Assembly: GCA_023014485.1 (NCBI GenBank) | Contig: JAJOZX010002715.1 | Coordinates: forward strand, 561,516 to 625,515 | DNA length: 64,000 nucleotides | Reading direction: 5' to 3' | Origin: Bathynomus jamesi | Taxonomy: Eukaryota > Arthropoda > Malacostraca > Isopoda > Cirolanidae | Shown: one piece after another, positions 41,695-52,029 of the stretch | Position numbering within the stretch: position 1 is the first letter of the stretch | Layout of the letters: every line of letters starts with the position of its first letter | Made by a program: the position numbers and the translations under genes | The notes under the pieces: model-generated | What the model was told of the DNA's origin: nothing | What the model saw: the letters and a program-made list of their open reading frames with translations, nothing else | Databases searched by the model: none

Positions 41695-42997
41695 TGTTGC
41701 AGGGGGAGCAAAGAAATAAATAGAATACCGTAACTTGGCTACTTCTTGATGACAGGAAAAGGGAAGGTCCCGGGCGGTGAAGTTTTTCTCACCTCCACTG
41801 ACGTCACTGAGGGGCAAACGAGACTCCCACACTGCTGAACCAAGAAATGGACTCGACCCGCTAGCTATCTCCAAAGATTAACACTGTGTCTGAGTCGGGT
41901 CCACTTGAGAACCTGGAAAGCCTTGGCTTCAGGAAAGGTGTGTGCAATGTACACCCTGCAATACTTGAGGACCTCAACCGAATATGGGTGTACACAACAA
42001 GCAAGCAAGATTTTAGCAGACTGATCGTGAAGTAAACCAAATATGGCTGGATGAGAAAAGCAGATATTACCCTCTGAATTGTTTAATAAAGAGAATCTGG
42101 AGGTATTGTTGATTCAAGGACCCTGGGTTGTACATCCTGTTTAGGTGGATTACCACCAGTGCTACCACAAGAGGGGATATCAACTGCCTTGTGAAAGGGT
42201 TGTTCGAACCCTCTACAATGCTCTTGTCACAAGGAAATCCTTGAAAGTAATGACCCCAGTCTATGAGGACAAAGGCTGAAAAAAAACTAGTTGGTAGAAT
42301 TCTAAGGGTTTATTAGAAATTAACTTGAATTATTTACAAGAGCTAGGATGGGTTATGAGCTTGAGTCTAAACGAGGCTTAAGATCAAGAAATGGAAATCC
42401 AGAAACCCTGAAAGGGTATGCTATACAATGGTGCTTATGATTACAATGACAAAAATGCTGGACAACAAAAATGGAATTACCAGAAGATGATAAAAATTTT
42501 AACCTATGCTAGAATGGTACAATTAGACAACATAGTAGACCTCACTGGACCTAACATCCTTAAGCTAGACTTGAGGTCAATCCAATCACACCTATCTATT
42601 ATAGTTAAGCCATGGAGAAGCAAAACCTGAAGCTACTGGTCCTAGAAATACCTTAACCTGCACACCGTTATGCACAGGCAATGTCCATTATCACAAGGCA
42701 CTCTGTTTTTCTTGAATTTTCTTTTTCTTAACAAATTTAGTTGGTAGGCCAGAACTTCAACAAGTGCAAGCCAACTGTGACTTTGAAAAATGAGCCAGTT
42801 TCTAAACATTGAAGGCAAAATTTACCGATACCAGAATCGAAAAACAAGATAAAAAAATTCTTCAAAATGGGTCTAAACAAAACTAGTGAGCTAGCCAGGC
42901 ATTAAGCAAAAACTAACTCTGTCAACATGGGGGTTACATAGTGGCCAATCCTGAAATGAGAAGAAAAAAAGATGTTAGTCAAGACAACGCCACTACA
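41695..42997 (-). repeat. gypsy 5' LTR
   Basis: 1303 bp, TGTTGC...CCACTACA in plus orientation. Pairs with 28484-29779. Its right flank (ATGCGAAATG) is mariner DNA that continues to 43352. Confidence 0.9.
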
Positions 42998-43352
42998 ATG
43001 CGAAATGTTCCATTCTTGCCCAACTTTCCTACTTGAACATTTTGGACTTGCTATTACTCTGACATTTCCCCACTTGTGCCTGATTATCTTCCTGTTTCTT
43101 TTATTTTTTAAGGAGATATCTGACAGCTTGCTGATCAGGTTGTGGTTTTTCTGGATGTCTTTTGTGAAATTCTGAAGCCACTATCTTCTGACTGAAACCC
43201 TCAACATGTAGAACTAATTACATGTTGTTCTGCCATTTGTAAATTTTAAGGCCTTGACACTGTAAATAAAGTAGAAAACCTGAGTCACATTAATACTACA
43301 TAGAATATATTCTAGCAATACACCTATGAGGTAGGACTTTTGGACCACCCTG
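42998..43352 (-). mobile_element. DD41D-type mariner, right part (split by gypsy)
   Basis: Completes the mariner that starts at 27664. It ends GGACTTTTGGACCACCCTG followed by TA; this is the inverse of the left end, with both carrying a CCTCAT/ATGAGG block just inside. It would encode the N-terminal DNA-binding part on the minus strand, but frames are decayed. Confidence 0.8.
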
Positions 43353-43407
43353 TATATAGATAATATACAGGGTGTTTGAAACCATTTCCTTTGGTGTGAG
43401 ATATATA
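43353..43407. other. Solo mariner terminus remnant
   Basis: Contains TACAGGGTGTTTGAAACC, a start typical of another mariner family, directly before the next mariner. No partner end is seen. Confidence 0.4.
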
Positions 43408-44751
43408 CAGGGTGAGTCAAAAGTAGCGCCCGATTTCTGTCAGTTGATTGTTTGTTTGCGATTTGTATTACAGTGTACAAGAAGGTAGAAATAAATGAAT
43501 GACATGTTTATCTAACCATTTATTCTGGGAAAATTATTACGGAACTGTACCAAGATGTTTTACTTGCAATTTTTAAAGTGCCCTCCCTCGTGATCGATGC
43601 ACAATTGCAGCCGAGCAGGCACAGAGTGGCACACACGCCTGCAGAGTTCAATATCAATTTCCTCAAACTTTGCAGTGATTTGAGCCTTCAATTCCTGAAT
43701 GGTACGAGGCTTTTCACGATAAACAAGGTCTTTCATGAGCCCCCAAAGAAAGAAATCTGGAGGTGTAAGGTCTGGGGAGCGTGCTGGCCGACCCACTTTC
43801 CGGGAAAGTTTTCATCAAGCCACTGATGAACATGATGTCCATAATGAGGTGGAGCTCCATCTTGCTGGAAATAACAGTCCTGATCTTGTACCCTGGGCCA
43901 AAAGAAGGTTTGCAGCATATCCAGGTAAATTTCTGCAGTGACAGATCCCTCAAAGAAAAAGGGTCCAATTATCCCTAATGGAGCTATGGCTGCCCAAACT
44001 GTCACGCCAGGTAAATTTACCTCCTCCTCAACTGTCACTCTTGGGTTCTCCACAGCCCAGTAGACACAATTGTGCCGTTAAGCTTAAAACAATCCTCATC
44101 TGACCACCAGATGTTGTCTAGCATTGTGTCCTCTTCGTCAAGTTTAGCTAAGAACTCTTCGCAAAATTGAAGACGGCGGTCGTCATCTCCATCATGAAGG
44201 GCATGCAGTAAGCGTGGAATGTAAGGTTTCCATTTTTTCTGGTGAAGGATACGGATAACACTTGATTGGCTCACTTCCAACTCTGCAGATAAACAGCGAG
44301 TTGACTTTTGTGGACTTTGTTCCAGTCTCCTGATGGCTTCTTCAGCCTTAGCTACATTCGTTGCCATTTTTGGACGACCGGACTTCTTTGCAGTGGCTAC
44401 CGACCCTGTTGCTTCAAATTTCTCGACAATCAATCGTATGTTTCTTCCCTGGGGTGGGTTAATATCGAATTCCTGTGCCAAACGGCGTGCTGCCATTGTT
44501 GGTTGTTCATTACATTTGTAGTAATGTTTCACGGCCGCAATGCGTTGATTCATTGAAAGGTAATTCATGGTTCAATTTGGTGCAAATTCAGTAACTTTCC
44601 AAACTCTCAGCAATAACCTGCAAAACAAAAACAAAAATAAATAAACTAAGAAAATTAATAATCTGCAAGATAATTATTAACAACATGACTTCCCAGAAAG
44701 AATCTGACAGCCAAAAAAATAGAAATCAGGCGCTACTTTTGACTCACCCTG
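43408..44751 (-). mobile_element. Mariner element with both ends
   Basis: 1344 bp. Starts CAGGGTGAGTCAAAAGTAGC and ends GCTACTTTTGACTCACCCTG, flanked by TA. The minus-strand transposase fills most of it. Confidence 0.9.
43560..44568 (-). pseudogene. Mariner transposase, frameshifted
   Basis: N-terminus MNYLSMNQRIAAVKHYYKCN, with a helix-turn-helix, an SGRPKMATNVAKAEEAIRRL linker and a second one (LSAELEVSQSSVIRILHQKK), then IWWSDEDCFKLNG (first Asp). A frame change near 44040 leads to LPGVTVWAAIAPLGIIGPFF and CYFQQDGAPPHYGHHVHQWL (second Asp); another near 43780 leads to PARSPDLTPPDFFLWGLMKD (third Asp). By the other mariners here (RGPxEWP), about six residues are missing before PARSP, making the last spacing 35 instead of 41. 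Only two frame breaks, so relatively young. Confidence 0.85.
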
Positions 44752-44757
44752 TATAAT

Positions 44758-46803
44758 TAGGGTGGTCCATAGCTATATAGAGGATTTTTTTTTTTTAATA
44801 TTTCCTAACTCCCACCTACTGAAGTTGTGAGGTTCTGTGAGAAAATGTTGCAGGTAAATTTTCAATTTGATCAGTTCATATTTAGAGGTCACTCACGAGT
44901 TTCAAAATTTATCCTTCTATCATTGTAATAGGTATTGTATGGTATGCACTACAGTTTCACTGCCTCTGGGTGCCCCCCCCATCCACAAGCTGATGGATGA
45001 GTAGTGAGTACTATCCATTCTATGATGGGGGTGTCATGGTTGGCAACCACTTATTGTTGCCTAGTCAGAGAGCTTTTTCTGGCATCTGGAAACTTCATGC
45101 GATGCTCCTACACTACTTGCAACAGATACTGCAGCTGCTGCTTGTCTTTGGTGTGGTGGCTGCTGTACTGTTGGATGAAGGCCACAGCTTGCTTGGTGTG
45201 GTCATTCACTACCCTGAGGTTTTCCACAACCCTAAGCACTGCCTGAAACTCCTCTATTTTTTCCCATTCATCTGGATCTTTGTTCAAGAAACCTGCAGAC
45301 AATTGCATTCATTTGAAGAACCTCATCAAATTCTTCATCACAAGGCTCTCCAAAGATGAACTGAGAGGCGGGTTGAAATGCTTTGGAATCTGCTCTCCAA
45401 TGGAATCATTTCCTCAGAGAGATACCAAAGCTGTCCTGCCAGCTTCTGACTGGCTGCTTTGGAGATACTTGTGCTGTGGATACAACCTCAATGGTTCCAA
45501 GAGGCAAAGGTCCTGGGCTGGAGCAGAAGCAGCCATCGGAGCAATGAACCATGCCTTCAGGTAGACTGTCACAACGAAGATGCTCATGTCTTGCAAGCAT
45601 GTTTTCTCTTTTGGTGAGAGATGTTGCACTTGCTCCCAGAACATCCACATCTTGATAGAATACAGGACCTTGCACATCCAGTGAGCATGATGCATTGCAC
45701 CTGGGTGCTTGAATCAAATTGGCAATTCAAGATTTCCACCAAATAAGACAATGGCGAGTTCAAAAAATTCCTTGTAATCATCTCAGTATGTTTTGCACTG
45801 GATTTGGTCTTTGGTGAACTTCAGAAGTTCTTCTCTGACTGGTAATATAGGGATGGACCAATAATGGGGTCATCAACACCTGTTTGGAACTTGCTTTTGT
45901 TGATGTAATTCCACTGTTGCTGGAATCTCTTGAATAACAGAAATTGCATCATGACATGCGTTGGGGGTGGGGGGAGGAGGACAACCTCCAGTAGCTCCCT
46001 GGAGCTTGAAGAAGCAAGTTCAACTGTTTGGGACTTTGACTGCTTTCCACTTTGCAAACTACTACTACTTTTCCACCAATTTTTTGTTGACAGAACCCAT
46101 TGCCATGCCAACTAGGCTCTCTGAGTGAGAAGCAAGTCACGATCTTCTTGAAACTAGATCATCTGGAGAGCATTTCCATGTGCAATGTCAAACAAATTGC
46201 TCAGCTTGCTTTTGAAAGATCTCATTTTTTACTTGTTTTGGATTTTGCCTTCCCTTGTTCTTTGAACAAGACCAAAAACTTCTCCAAACAGTGGCCTTTC
46301 TGGCATGTTGGTATGCGGGCTCTTTCCCAAAATGAGAAAAGTTCCTCCAGCACATCTTTGGTGCTTTGTTTGGTGTCTTTCTTATTCACAACATGATGGT
46401 GCAAAAAAAACACCTAGGACCTGGCCATTTGAAGGCAGTTTACTACCTAAAATCTTTTGATATGGTTTGTCCAACAAGTAAAAACCATGTGTTTTTGACA
46501 TGACCATCACCATCAATAAATGTAACTAATATAAACCAATGTATGGCATACCAATATCTATTAAAATATCTCTCATATAGCCATATTTAACACTCCAACC
46601 TGTGAAAGAGCAGAAAATGGCATTAATTAACACTATAATAGATCATAGTAATGAGTGACTCAGAGAAGAACATGTAACCCCATGAGCAACCACTAATTAT
46701 GCACCAATGTGAGTGAAATTTTTCACAATTTATTTTCTGCTATAGTGACACAGATTAGGTGGGTGGGAACTGGAAAAATCGAAAGTTCGATTTTATGGAC
46801 CAC

Positions 46804-46808
<5 letters not shown>
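44758..46808 (-). mobile_element. Unclassified DNA transposon, copy E3 (internally deleted)
   Basis: Ends TAGGGTGGTCCAT and ATGGACCACCCTTA. Subterminal repeat TTTAGAGGTCACTCAC near 44884, with a partner GTGACTCAGAG near 46657. It is 2.05 kb versus 2.7-3.3 kb for E1 and E2. It starts six bases after the end of the preceding mariner; the right end runs into (TA)n so the duplication cannot be read. Confidence 0.75.
45108..46413 (-). pseudogene. E3 transposase-like remnants
   Basis: Fragments in order: 46413-46222 (FFLHHHVVNKKDTKQSTKDV, like the N-terminus of E2: FFHQKEEK), 46140-45821 (FKRFQQQWNYINKSKFQTGV, aligning with E1 FKRFQKEWPSL), 45717-45406 (decayed), and 45308-45108 (NLRVVNDHTKQAVAFIQQYS and QQLQYLLQVV, the conserved C-terminal block). 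The first catalytic Asp region is deleted. No intact domain remains. Confidence 0.65.

Positions 46809-46866
<58 letters not shown>
46809..46866 (+). repeat. (TA)n(CA)n microsatellite
   Basis: Compound dinucleotide repeat bridging the end of E3 and the start of the next mariner. Confidence 0.9.
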
Positions 46867-46868
<2 letters not shown>

Positions 46869-48059
46869 GTGTCCCATAAGTCTGGAACCAGAGGGCAAAA
46901 TGATAAAAACAGCAATAAAAATGGCTTTTATTCACAGAACGTGTTCAATGTGTCCACCATTATTATTGATACATGAATGCAGACGAGATATCCAGTCAGC
47001 AAACACACAGCGAATGGTATCAGGAGTGATGGTGTTACATGTGTTGATGATGCGCTCCCGCAAATGTGCAACATACTGAATTTTCTCCACATAGACCAAT
47101 GCCTTCAAGTAACCCCAGAGATAAAAAATCCAATGGGGTGAGAGTGGGGCTCCTTGCCAGCCACTCCACAGGCCCTCAACATCCTATCCAATGACCAGGA
47201 AATTGTTGGTGCAGCCACTCTCTTACCCGGATGCTGTAATGGGCAGGAGCACCATCCTGCTGGAACTATGTTCGGAAATCCCCATCTGTGTTCAAGACAC
47301 TGGGGAATGCTTCCTCGTTGAGCATATGCAAGTAGGCGTTTCCTGTGACAGTGTCACCAAAAAAGAAGGGGCCTATGATATGGTCTCTCCAAATGCCACA
47401 CCATACCATCACACAAGCAACACCTTGTTCCTTTGAACCAGTAAACTAGTGAGAGTTGTCTTGCGACCAGTAGTGGATGTTCTGTCAGTTCACTTCACCA
47501 TTTGCGTAAAAAACAGCCTCATCACTGAACAGAATGGTGGATGGAAAATTGGCATTTTGAGCACATTGTTCCGTAGCCCATTCACAAAATTCCATTTGTC
47601 AGTCTGGATCATCTTCGCTTAATTTCTGCAGGATTTGAAGTTTGTAAGGATGCCATTTGTGTGCTTGAAGAATGCGGTGGATCCTGCTTTTTGACACTCC
47701 TGTCTCAGTGGACAACTGCTGAAGAGACTTTTGGGGACTGTTTGTGAAATGAGCGAGGATGGTAGTGGCTTTGTCATCCTCAGTGGATGTCCTCGGAGGT
47801 CCACTGCATGGTTTATCTCCTATGGATCCCATTTCCCTGAACTTTGCTGCAAGTTTGCTGACATAGCTGTGTGTTATCGGCGTGCAGACCAGATGCAATC
47901 TGTTAAACTCCTCAGCGACCTCCTCTGACTCCAATTTCCTACGAGCAGAATTACCTGGATGCGTTCTTTCTTACTCAAAGACATCATGGGCACTTGCATA
48001 AATGGAAAAACATGAATTACTTATTTTACTCTATGGTTCCAGACTTATGGAACACCCTG
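46867..48059 (-). mobile_element. DD41D-type mariner with both ends, broken transposase
   Basis: 1193 bp. Left end CAGTGTCCCATAAGTCTGGA, right end CCAGACTTATGGAACACCCTG followed by TA. Minus strand: starts near 47987 (MMSLSKKERIQVILLVGN), frame change, then 47934-47599 with HTH-like VSKSRIHRILQAHKWHPYKL and further pieces toward 47050 including the INFPGHWIG-type block. It is the intact relative of the interrupted copy at 6875-7478. Confidence 0.85.
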
Positions 48060-48113
48060 TATATATATATATTTCGGATTGAACTCAGAATGGTTCCCTG
48101 AGGTTTTTTCATG

Positions 48114-48391
48114 GTACGCACAGATCATGCATGGAACAAGGAACTCTCCTGTGAAAATTAAATCCACTATAATCCAAATAAGTAATGGCAAAGCAGATAG
48201 GATCCTGTCCCAAAGCTGGATCCTATCTGCTTTGCAGATAGCTGGTGAGGGAAGCTATATTTTTGGGGCCCACATCGGGCTGACATCATGAAAAAGAAAA
48301 AACTATAGTGTTTGTCATTTGCCATTACTTATTTGGACTATAGTGGATTTAATTTTCTCCCAGGAGAGTTTCTTGTTCTATGCACAGTCTG
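48114..48391. mobile_element. Foldback MITE
   Basis: About 75-bp inverted arms (48114-48188 and 48318-48391), core ATTAAATCCACTATAATCCA, around a 130-bp loop that has its own GCAGATAGGATCC/GGATCCTATCTGC hairpin. Non-coding. It sits beside a (CA)n tract. Confidence 0.8.
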
Positions 48392-48395
48392 TGTG

Positions 48396-48404
<9 letters not shown>

Positions 48405-48428
<24 letters not shown>
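48405..48428 (+). repeat. (CA)n microsatellite
   Basis: Short CA repeat between the two MITEs. Confidence 0.85.
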
Positions 48429-48434
<6 letters not shown>

Positions 48435-48937
48435 TGGGCATGTTACTTTCTATAAGTAACAGCATTACCTCTACTGTTGCATTGATAAAAAAGTAACTTC
48501 ATTACTGCTTGTTACTTCTATAAAAAAGTAACACGTTACTGGTACTGTTACTTTTAAAAAAAGACTAAAGAGTAAAGAAGCCTTAATAATAACAAATTAT
48601 ACTCTATATGACAAGAAATCAAAATTCTCAAATTAAAAAAATGGCCTGTCCAAAAAAACTAATCTTGCAGATTTTTTTGGAGTGTGTTGTTCAATTTCAA
48701 GAACACTAGTTTTTCAAAATTGCCATCTTATAGTAGTCCTCATTTGGAGGAGCTAACAGCTAATAAATGATACTAGTCAAATGATCAGTTTGAAAGTAAT
48801 GAGTAGCAAGTAACAATTGAAATAACTAAAAAGTAATGCTATTACCATTTTTGCTACATCTCAAAAGTAACAGCATTACCGCTACAGCTACTAAAAAAGT
48901 AATGGCATTAATAGTAATGCCATTACTCCCAGCACTG
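48429..48937. mobile_element. hAT-type MITE
   Basis: 509 bp. Starts CAGAGTTGGGCATGTTAC and ends GTAATGCCATTACTCCCAGC followed by ACTG. Rich in internal AAGTAAC/GTTACTT units in both directions. No coding frame. Confidence 0.75.
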
Positions 48938-49439
48938 TGTTTATATAAACATAAGGAAAAATGAAAAACAATTCCCAGGCTTTTCATGCATTCAACAGTA
49001 TACCTCATCAGGGAATAAGGTTGTACTGCTGAATACACAAAAGGCCTTGGAATTGCTTTTAATTTTTCCTTGTGGGTTTGCACCATTTATTATTTTCATG
49101 TTTTATTGTGAAATTCATCTCATATTTATATAGCATATTTTATGCTTCATAAGAAGCTACAAGTGGTAAGATGCACCCTATATTTAGCAAAGAATATTTA
49201 GGAAAAAAGTATTTTGAACATTTATTAGCCTGACAAAAAATATATTCCCCTAACTTTATTAAAAGAACATTAAACAAAACAATAACATATGAGCCCTGAA
49301 CTGATTTTTGGAGATGTTTTTCAGGAAAAAAGTAGCGTCTTATGAGGCATAAAATATGGTACATAAAACTGCGAACACTATATGCAATATAATATTTTAC
49401 AGTAAATTTTGGTAAGTCACAAAATAACACGTGAGCTTA
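48938..49439. other. Penelope-like 3' end remnant and unassigned repeat
   Basis: 48940-49090 (CATCAGGGAATAAGG, CCTTGTGGGTTTGCACC) resembles a Penelope terminal segment; on the minus strand CTGATGAG ... GAAA spacing near 49012-48978 could be a decayed hammerhead. 49140-49440 is AT-rich and unrecognised. Confidence 0.4.
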
Positions 49440-49483
49440 TTAATAAGCAAACAACCACAGGGAAAAGGAAACACGAAGTCCGA

Positions 49484-49513
49484 GCGCTTTCGTGATATAT
49501 TCACATTATCAAG
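49484..49513 (-). ncRNA. Hammerhead-ribozyme-like motif (left, minus)
   Basis: Minus strand: CTTGATAATGTGA, loop, TCACGAAAGCGC. The GTGA/TCAC stem II and GAAA core match; the CTGATGA core is degraded to TTGATAA. Probably inactive. Penelope-like elements are known to carry such motifs. Confidence 0.5.
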
Positions 49514-49626
49514 GAGGAACAGAAAATAGACGGAGATTACAAAGTAAATGAGTTAAATAGACAAGCAAAAAATTCACAATCGGCACCTCAAATTAAAGGC
49601 CTTAAAGCTAAAGATTTTTTCAATTG

Positions 49627-49988
49627 ATAACATAATCTGTAGGCTGCTAAATTACTAAATATAAAAGAAGTATATAGATGAAATTAGACAAAAAACCAAT
49701 ACAGAGAACAAAAATTATTATTATGGTTATTAACACTAATATTTAATTAAAGCAGGCAATTAAGTAGCAAGAATTTAATGAAAACAAATAGATAACAGAT
49801 AACAAATAGATAACATAATCTGTAGGCTGCTAAATTACTAAATATAAAAGAACTATATAGATGAAATTAGACAAAAAACCAGTACAGAAAACAAAAATTA
49901 TTATAATGGTTATTAACACTAATATTTAATTAAAGCAGGAAATTAAGTGGCAAGAATTTAATGAAAACAAAGGGAATGGTGCCATCGT
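49627..49988 (+). repeat. 181-bp direct tandem repeat
   Basis: The block starting GATAACATAATCTGTAGGCT at 49627 recurs at 49808 with few changes over about 160 bp. It lies in the non-coding part of the Penelope-like element. Confidence 0.85.
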
Positions 49989-50200
49989 CTTACAGAATCT
50001 TACACAATTTCTACAAACAGTCTGGAAAAATTGTTTTCCCAAAAGCAACCCAGTTGAAAAGTCCAATAAACCCCCCAGCAACCAAAGATTATACACGAAA
50101 GAAATATTACAATTAAAATAGACACATAAGAATGTTAACAGTTCTTAAAATAATATTTATTTATTTAACCAGGGCAAACCATTAAGGGGCAAGAATGTGG

Positions 50201-50566
50201 TCAAGAAAACAGTAGGCCCTTCGCCAGCTTTCTGACAATACACGAGTCTAATTTATACAACCCAGGGCTAATATTAAGGACCAAGTCCGCATTATTCTTG
50301 ATCACACTTGATTCCAGTATATTTCTGCTAACAATAGATTTACTAAACCTTAATTTGGAAGCGTTTTTCCAATCAATGGGATGATTAGTATCTCTTACGT
50401 GAATGAAAATGGCGTTAGATTCCTGGCCACTTCTTATACTGTATTGATGCTGTTTAATACGTAACTCAAGGGTCTTACCAGTTTGGCCAATGTAAAATTT
50501 ATTACATATTGTGCAAGGGATTTTATATACACAACCCTGTTCACTTAAAGGGGAGTTCTTAATCAA
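50201..50566 (-). pseudogene. Penelope-like GIY-YIG endonuclease fragment
   Basis: About 120 aa. GCVYKIPCTICNKFYIGQTG with TLELRIKQHQ is the GIY-YIG nuclease core (Tyr, Tyr, Gly, Arg, His in order), with the paired Cys found in Penelope-type enzymes. DTNHPIDW follows and is a family hallmark. The catalytic Glu region (ESSVIKNN) is near the C-terminus. The reverse transcriptase that normally precedes it is absent. Confidence 0.85.
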
Positions 50567-50730
50567 TGAATTCTTAATTACATCTAAATTTTTGAACGCA
50601 ATATTTACGCAATATTTAGAAAAAATCTTTAGAGGGCTTTAAGGCCTTTAATTTGAGGTGCCAATTGTGAATTTTTTGCTAGTCTATTTAACTCATTTAC
50701 TTTGTAATCTCCGTCTATTTTCTGTTCCTC

Positions 50731-50760
50731 CTTGATAATGTGAATATATCACGAAAGCGC
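50731..50760 (+). ncRNA. Hammerhead-ribozyme-like motif (right, plus)
   Basis: CTTGATAATGTGAATATATC then ACGAAAGCGC; the same motif as 49484-49513 in opposite orientation, as expected from the inverted terminal copies. Confidence 0.5.
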
Positions 50761-50800
50761 TTGGACTTCGTGTTTCCTTTTCCCTGTGGTTGTTTGCTTA

Positions 50801-50832
50801 TATATATATATATATATACACCACATATATAT
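50801..50832 (+). repeat. (TA)n microsatellite
   Basis: TA-rich stretch between the Penelope-like element and the next transposon. Confidence 0.8.
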
Positions 50833-51732
50833 TAGGGTGTCCCAAAAAATATAAAAGTCAGAAATGTTTATTTCTACAAGTTTCTCCTTGTTAAATATAA
50901 AAAACTAAGGAAGCATGCAAAAAATTAGGTATATCAGAGAATATCTAAAGGTTGCGCACTTTTGCTACATTTTTGGTGCTTGAAACAAAACTGCAAAAAA
51001 TCAATTTTTACTTTTTCATAATCCCTTATTAAGTTATTTGTATAATAGCAGTGAAATTAAAAACAATAACAACACTTGTATCACATTGGATAATACAGAG
51101 GAACTTCAGTCTTGTTCATGAGATATAAAACATCTCAAACAACCTGTTTCTTGACATTCAGTACTGCCTTCATTGAAACTGGTAAGGTTTTGTGGTGACT
51201 GCTGATGAGCCGCAACAAGTATTGTTTCTGAGTCTTGTCTTTCATCAATGTAGTGTTGTATGATGTGATAAGAGAAACAGTACATTCAGCACTATCATTG
51301 ATGACCTTGAGGAGTTTCACTTTGGCTTTCAATGCCTGATACATTGGGTCGATTAGCCAGAGGGCTGGTGGCTTCAACAAGAATGCCTTAGCTTCTTCTT
51401 GGCCATTCACAAAGAGAAGGTTGAACAATTTCAATGACTGGCTTGTGATGTACATTTCTAAAGGAGTGTGATGGTCAAACTCCTTCCCATCCACTCACTT
51501 GGGAGCTTTAGGGTTCAGAGGAAGTGAGAAGTTGCTGACCATTGCTGCTTTACTAGTGCTTTAGTCTTCCCTTTAATGCAATTGTCAAAGAGGGTGAAGG
51601 GAGCTAGGTGTTCAGAAAAGTACCATAAGTGGCAGCAGAATGTCTTGAATGCCATGTTCTTGAGGGGACACACAGGGTACTCATGCAGGAGGGCGAGTAG
51701 GTTAATGTCATTGAAGGGGGCTTTTCCTGGGA
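50833..51732 (-). mobile_element. Unclassified DNA transposon, copy E4 (cut by CR1)
   Basis: Left end TAGGGTGTCCCAAAAAATAT; subterminal ATATCTAAAGGTTGCGCAC near 50940. Minus strand 51494-51135 codes the family C-terminus (LLKVINDSAECTVSLITSYN, QKQYLLRLI), preceded by HKWQQ-type remnants to about 51700. The CR1 insertion follows at about 51733 and no right end was found. Confidence 0.65.
51135..51494 (-). pseudogene. E4 transposase-like C-terminus
   Basis: About 119 aa open frame with TSQSLKLFNLLFVNGQEEAK, matching E1 (TLTLFDALKVGGKEEARQLL), then VKLLKVINDSAECTVSLITS and QKQYLLRLISSHHKTLPVSM. It is the most legible part of this copy. Confidence 0.7.
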
Positions 51733-52029
51733 CTGCCCCCTCATTGGTGAGGGGCTCTTCAATTCCAGACAGCCCTGGTTGTTCGGGAAATGGGTCGTGC
51801 TAGGGGGTGGTCAGAATAGGGAAGGCTCCCTCCGTGCAATGCATTTTAATGCTAGGTCAATTATAAGTTTTGCGAGCTACAGGTGCTCTTAGCATCACAA
51901 TACCAGGATATTGTTGCTATCACCAAGTCCTGGATTCATACTGATTGTAGGGATTACGTTGGGGAGTTCAAAATTCATGGGTATAGAATGTTTCGCAAAG
52001 ACCGCACCTGTGATGTTTTAACTAATATA

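Larger units (their letters stand above)
28484..42997 (-). mobile_element. Ty3/gypsy LTR retrotransposon with OTU-like and second protease domains, complete copy
   Basis: Minus strand, 14.5 kb including a 3.3-kb transposon and a 215-bp MITE; about 11 kb without them. Order from the right: 5' LTR (41695-42997), primer site, gag, protease 1, linker, RT, RNase H, OTU-like domain, protease-2-like domain, integrase, acidic tail, 3' region, polypurine-like tract, 3' LTR (28484-29779). The flanks are both mariner sequence; ATGT on the left and ATGC on the right suggest a 4-bp duplication with one change. Frames are broken in many places, so it is inactive. The LTRs are clearly alike but not identical. 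Confidence 0.9.
49440..50800 (-). mobile_element. Penelope-like element with inverted terminal copies
   Basis: About 165-bp inverted segments at 49449-49612 and 50636-50800 (CTTTTCCCTGTGGTTGTTTG and GTGAATTTTTTGCT motifs) flank a GIY-YIG coding piece. Inverted terminal copies, GIY-YIG and hammerhead-like motifs together are typical of Penelope-like elements. The RT region is missing, so this is a deleted copy. The right end meets (TA)n. Confidence 0.8.

Noticed and set aside
46759..47079. 106-codon plus-strand frame with IYIYIHTHTH
   Set aside because: Product of the TA/CA microsatellite and mariner end.
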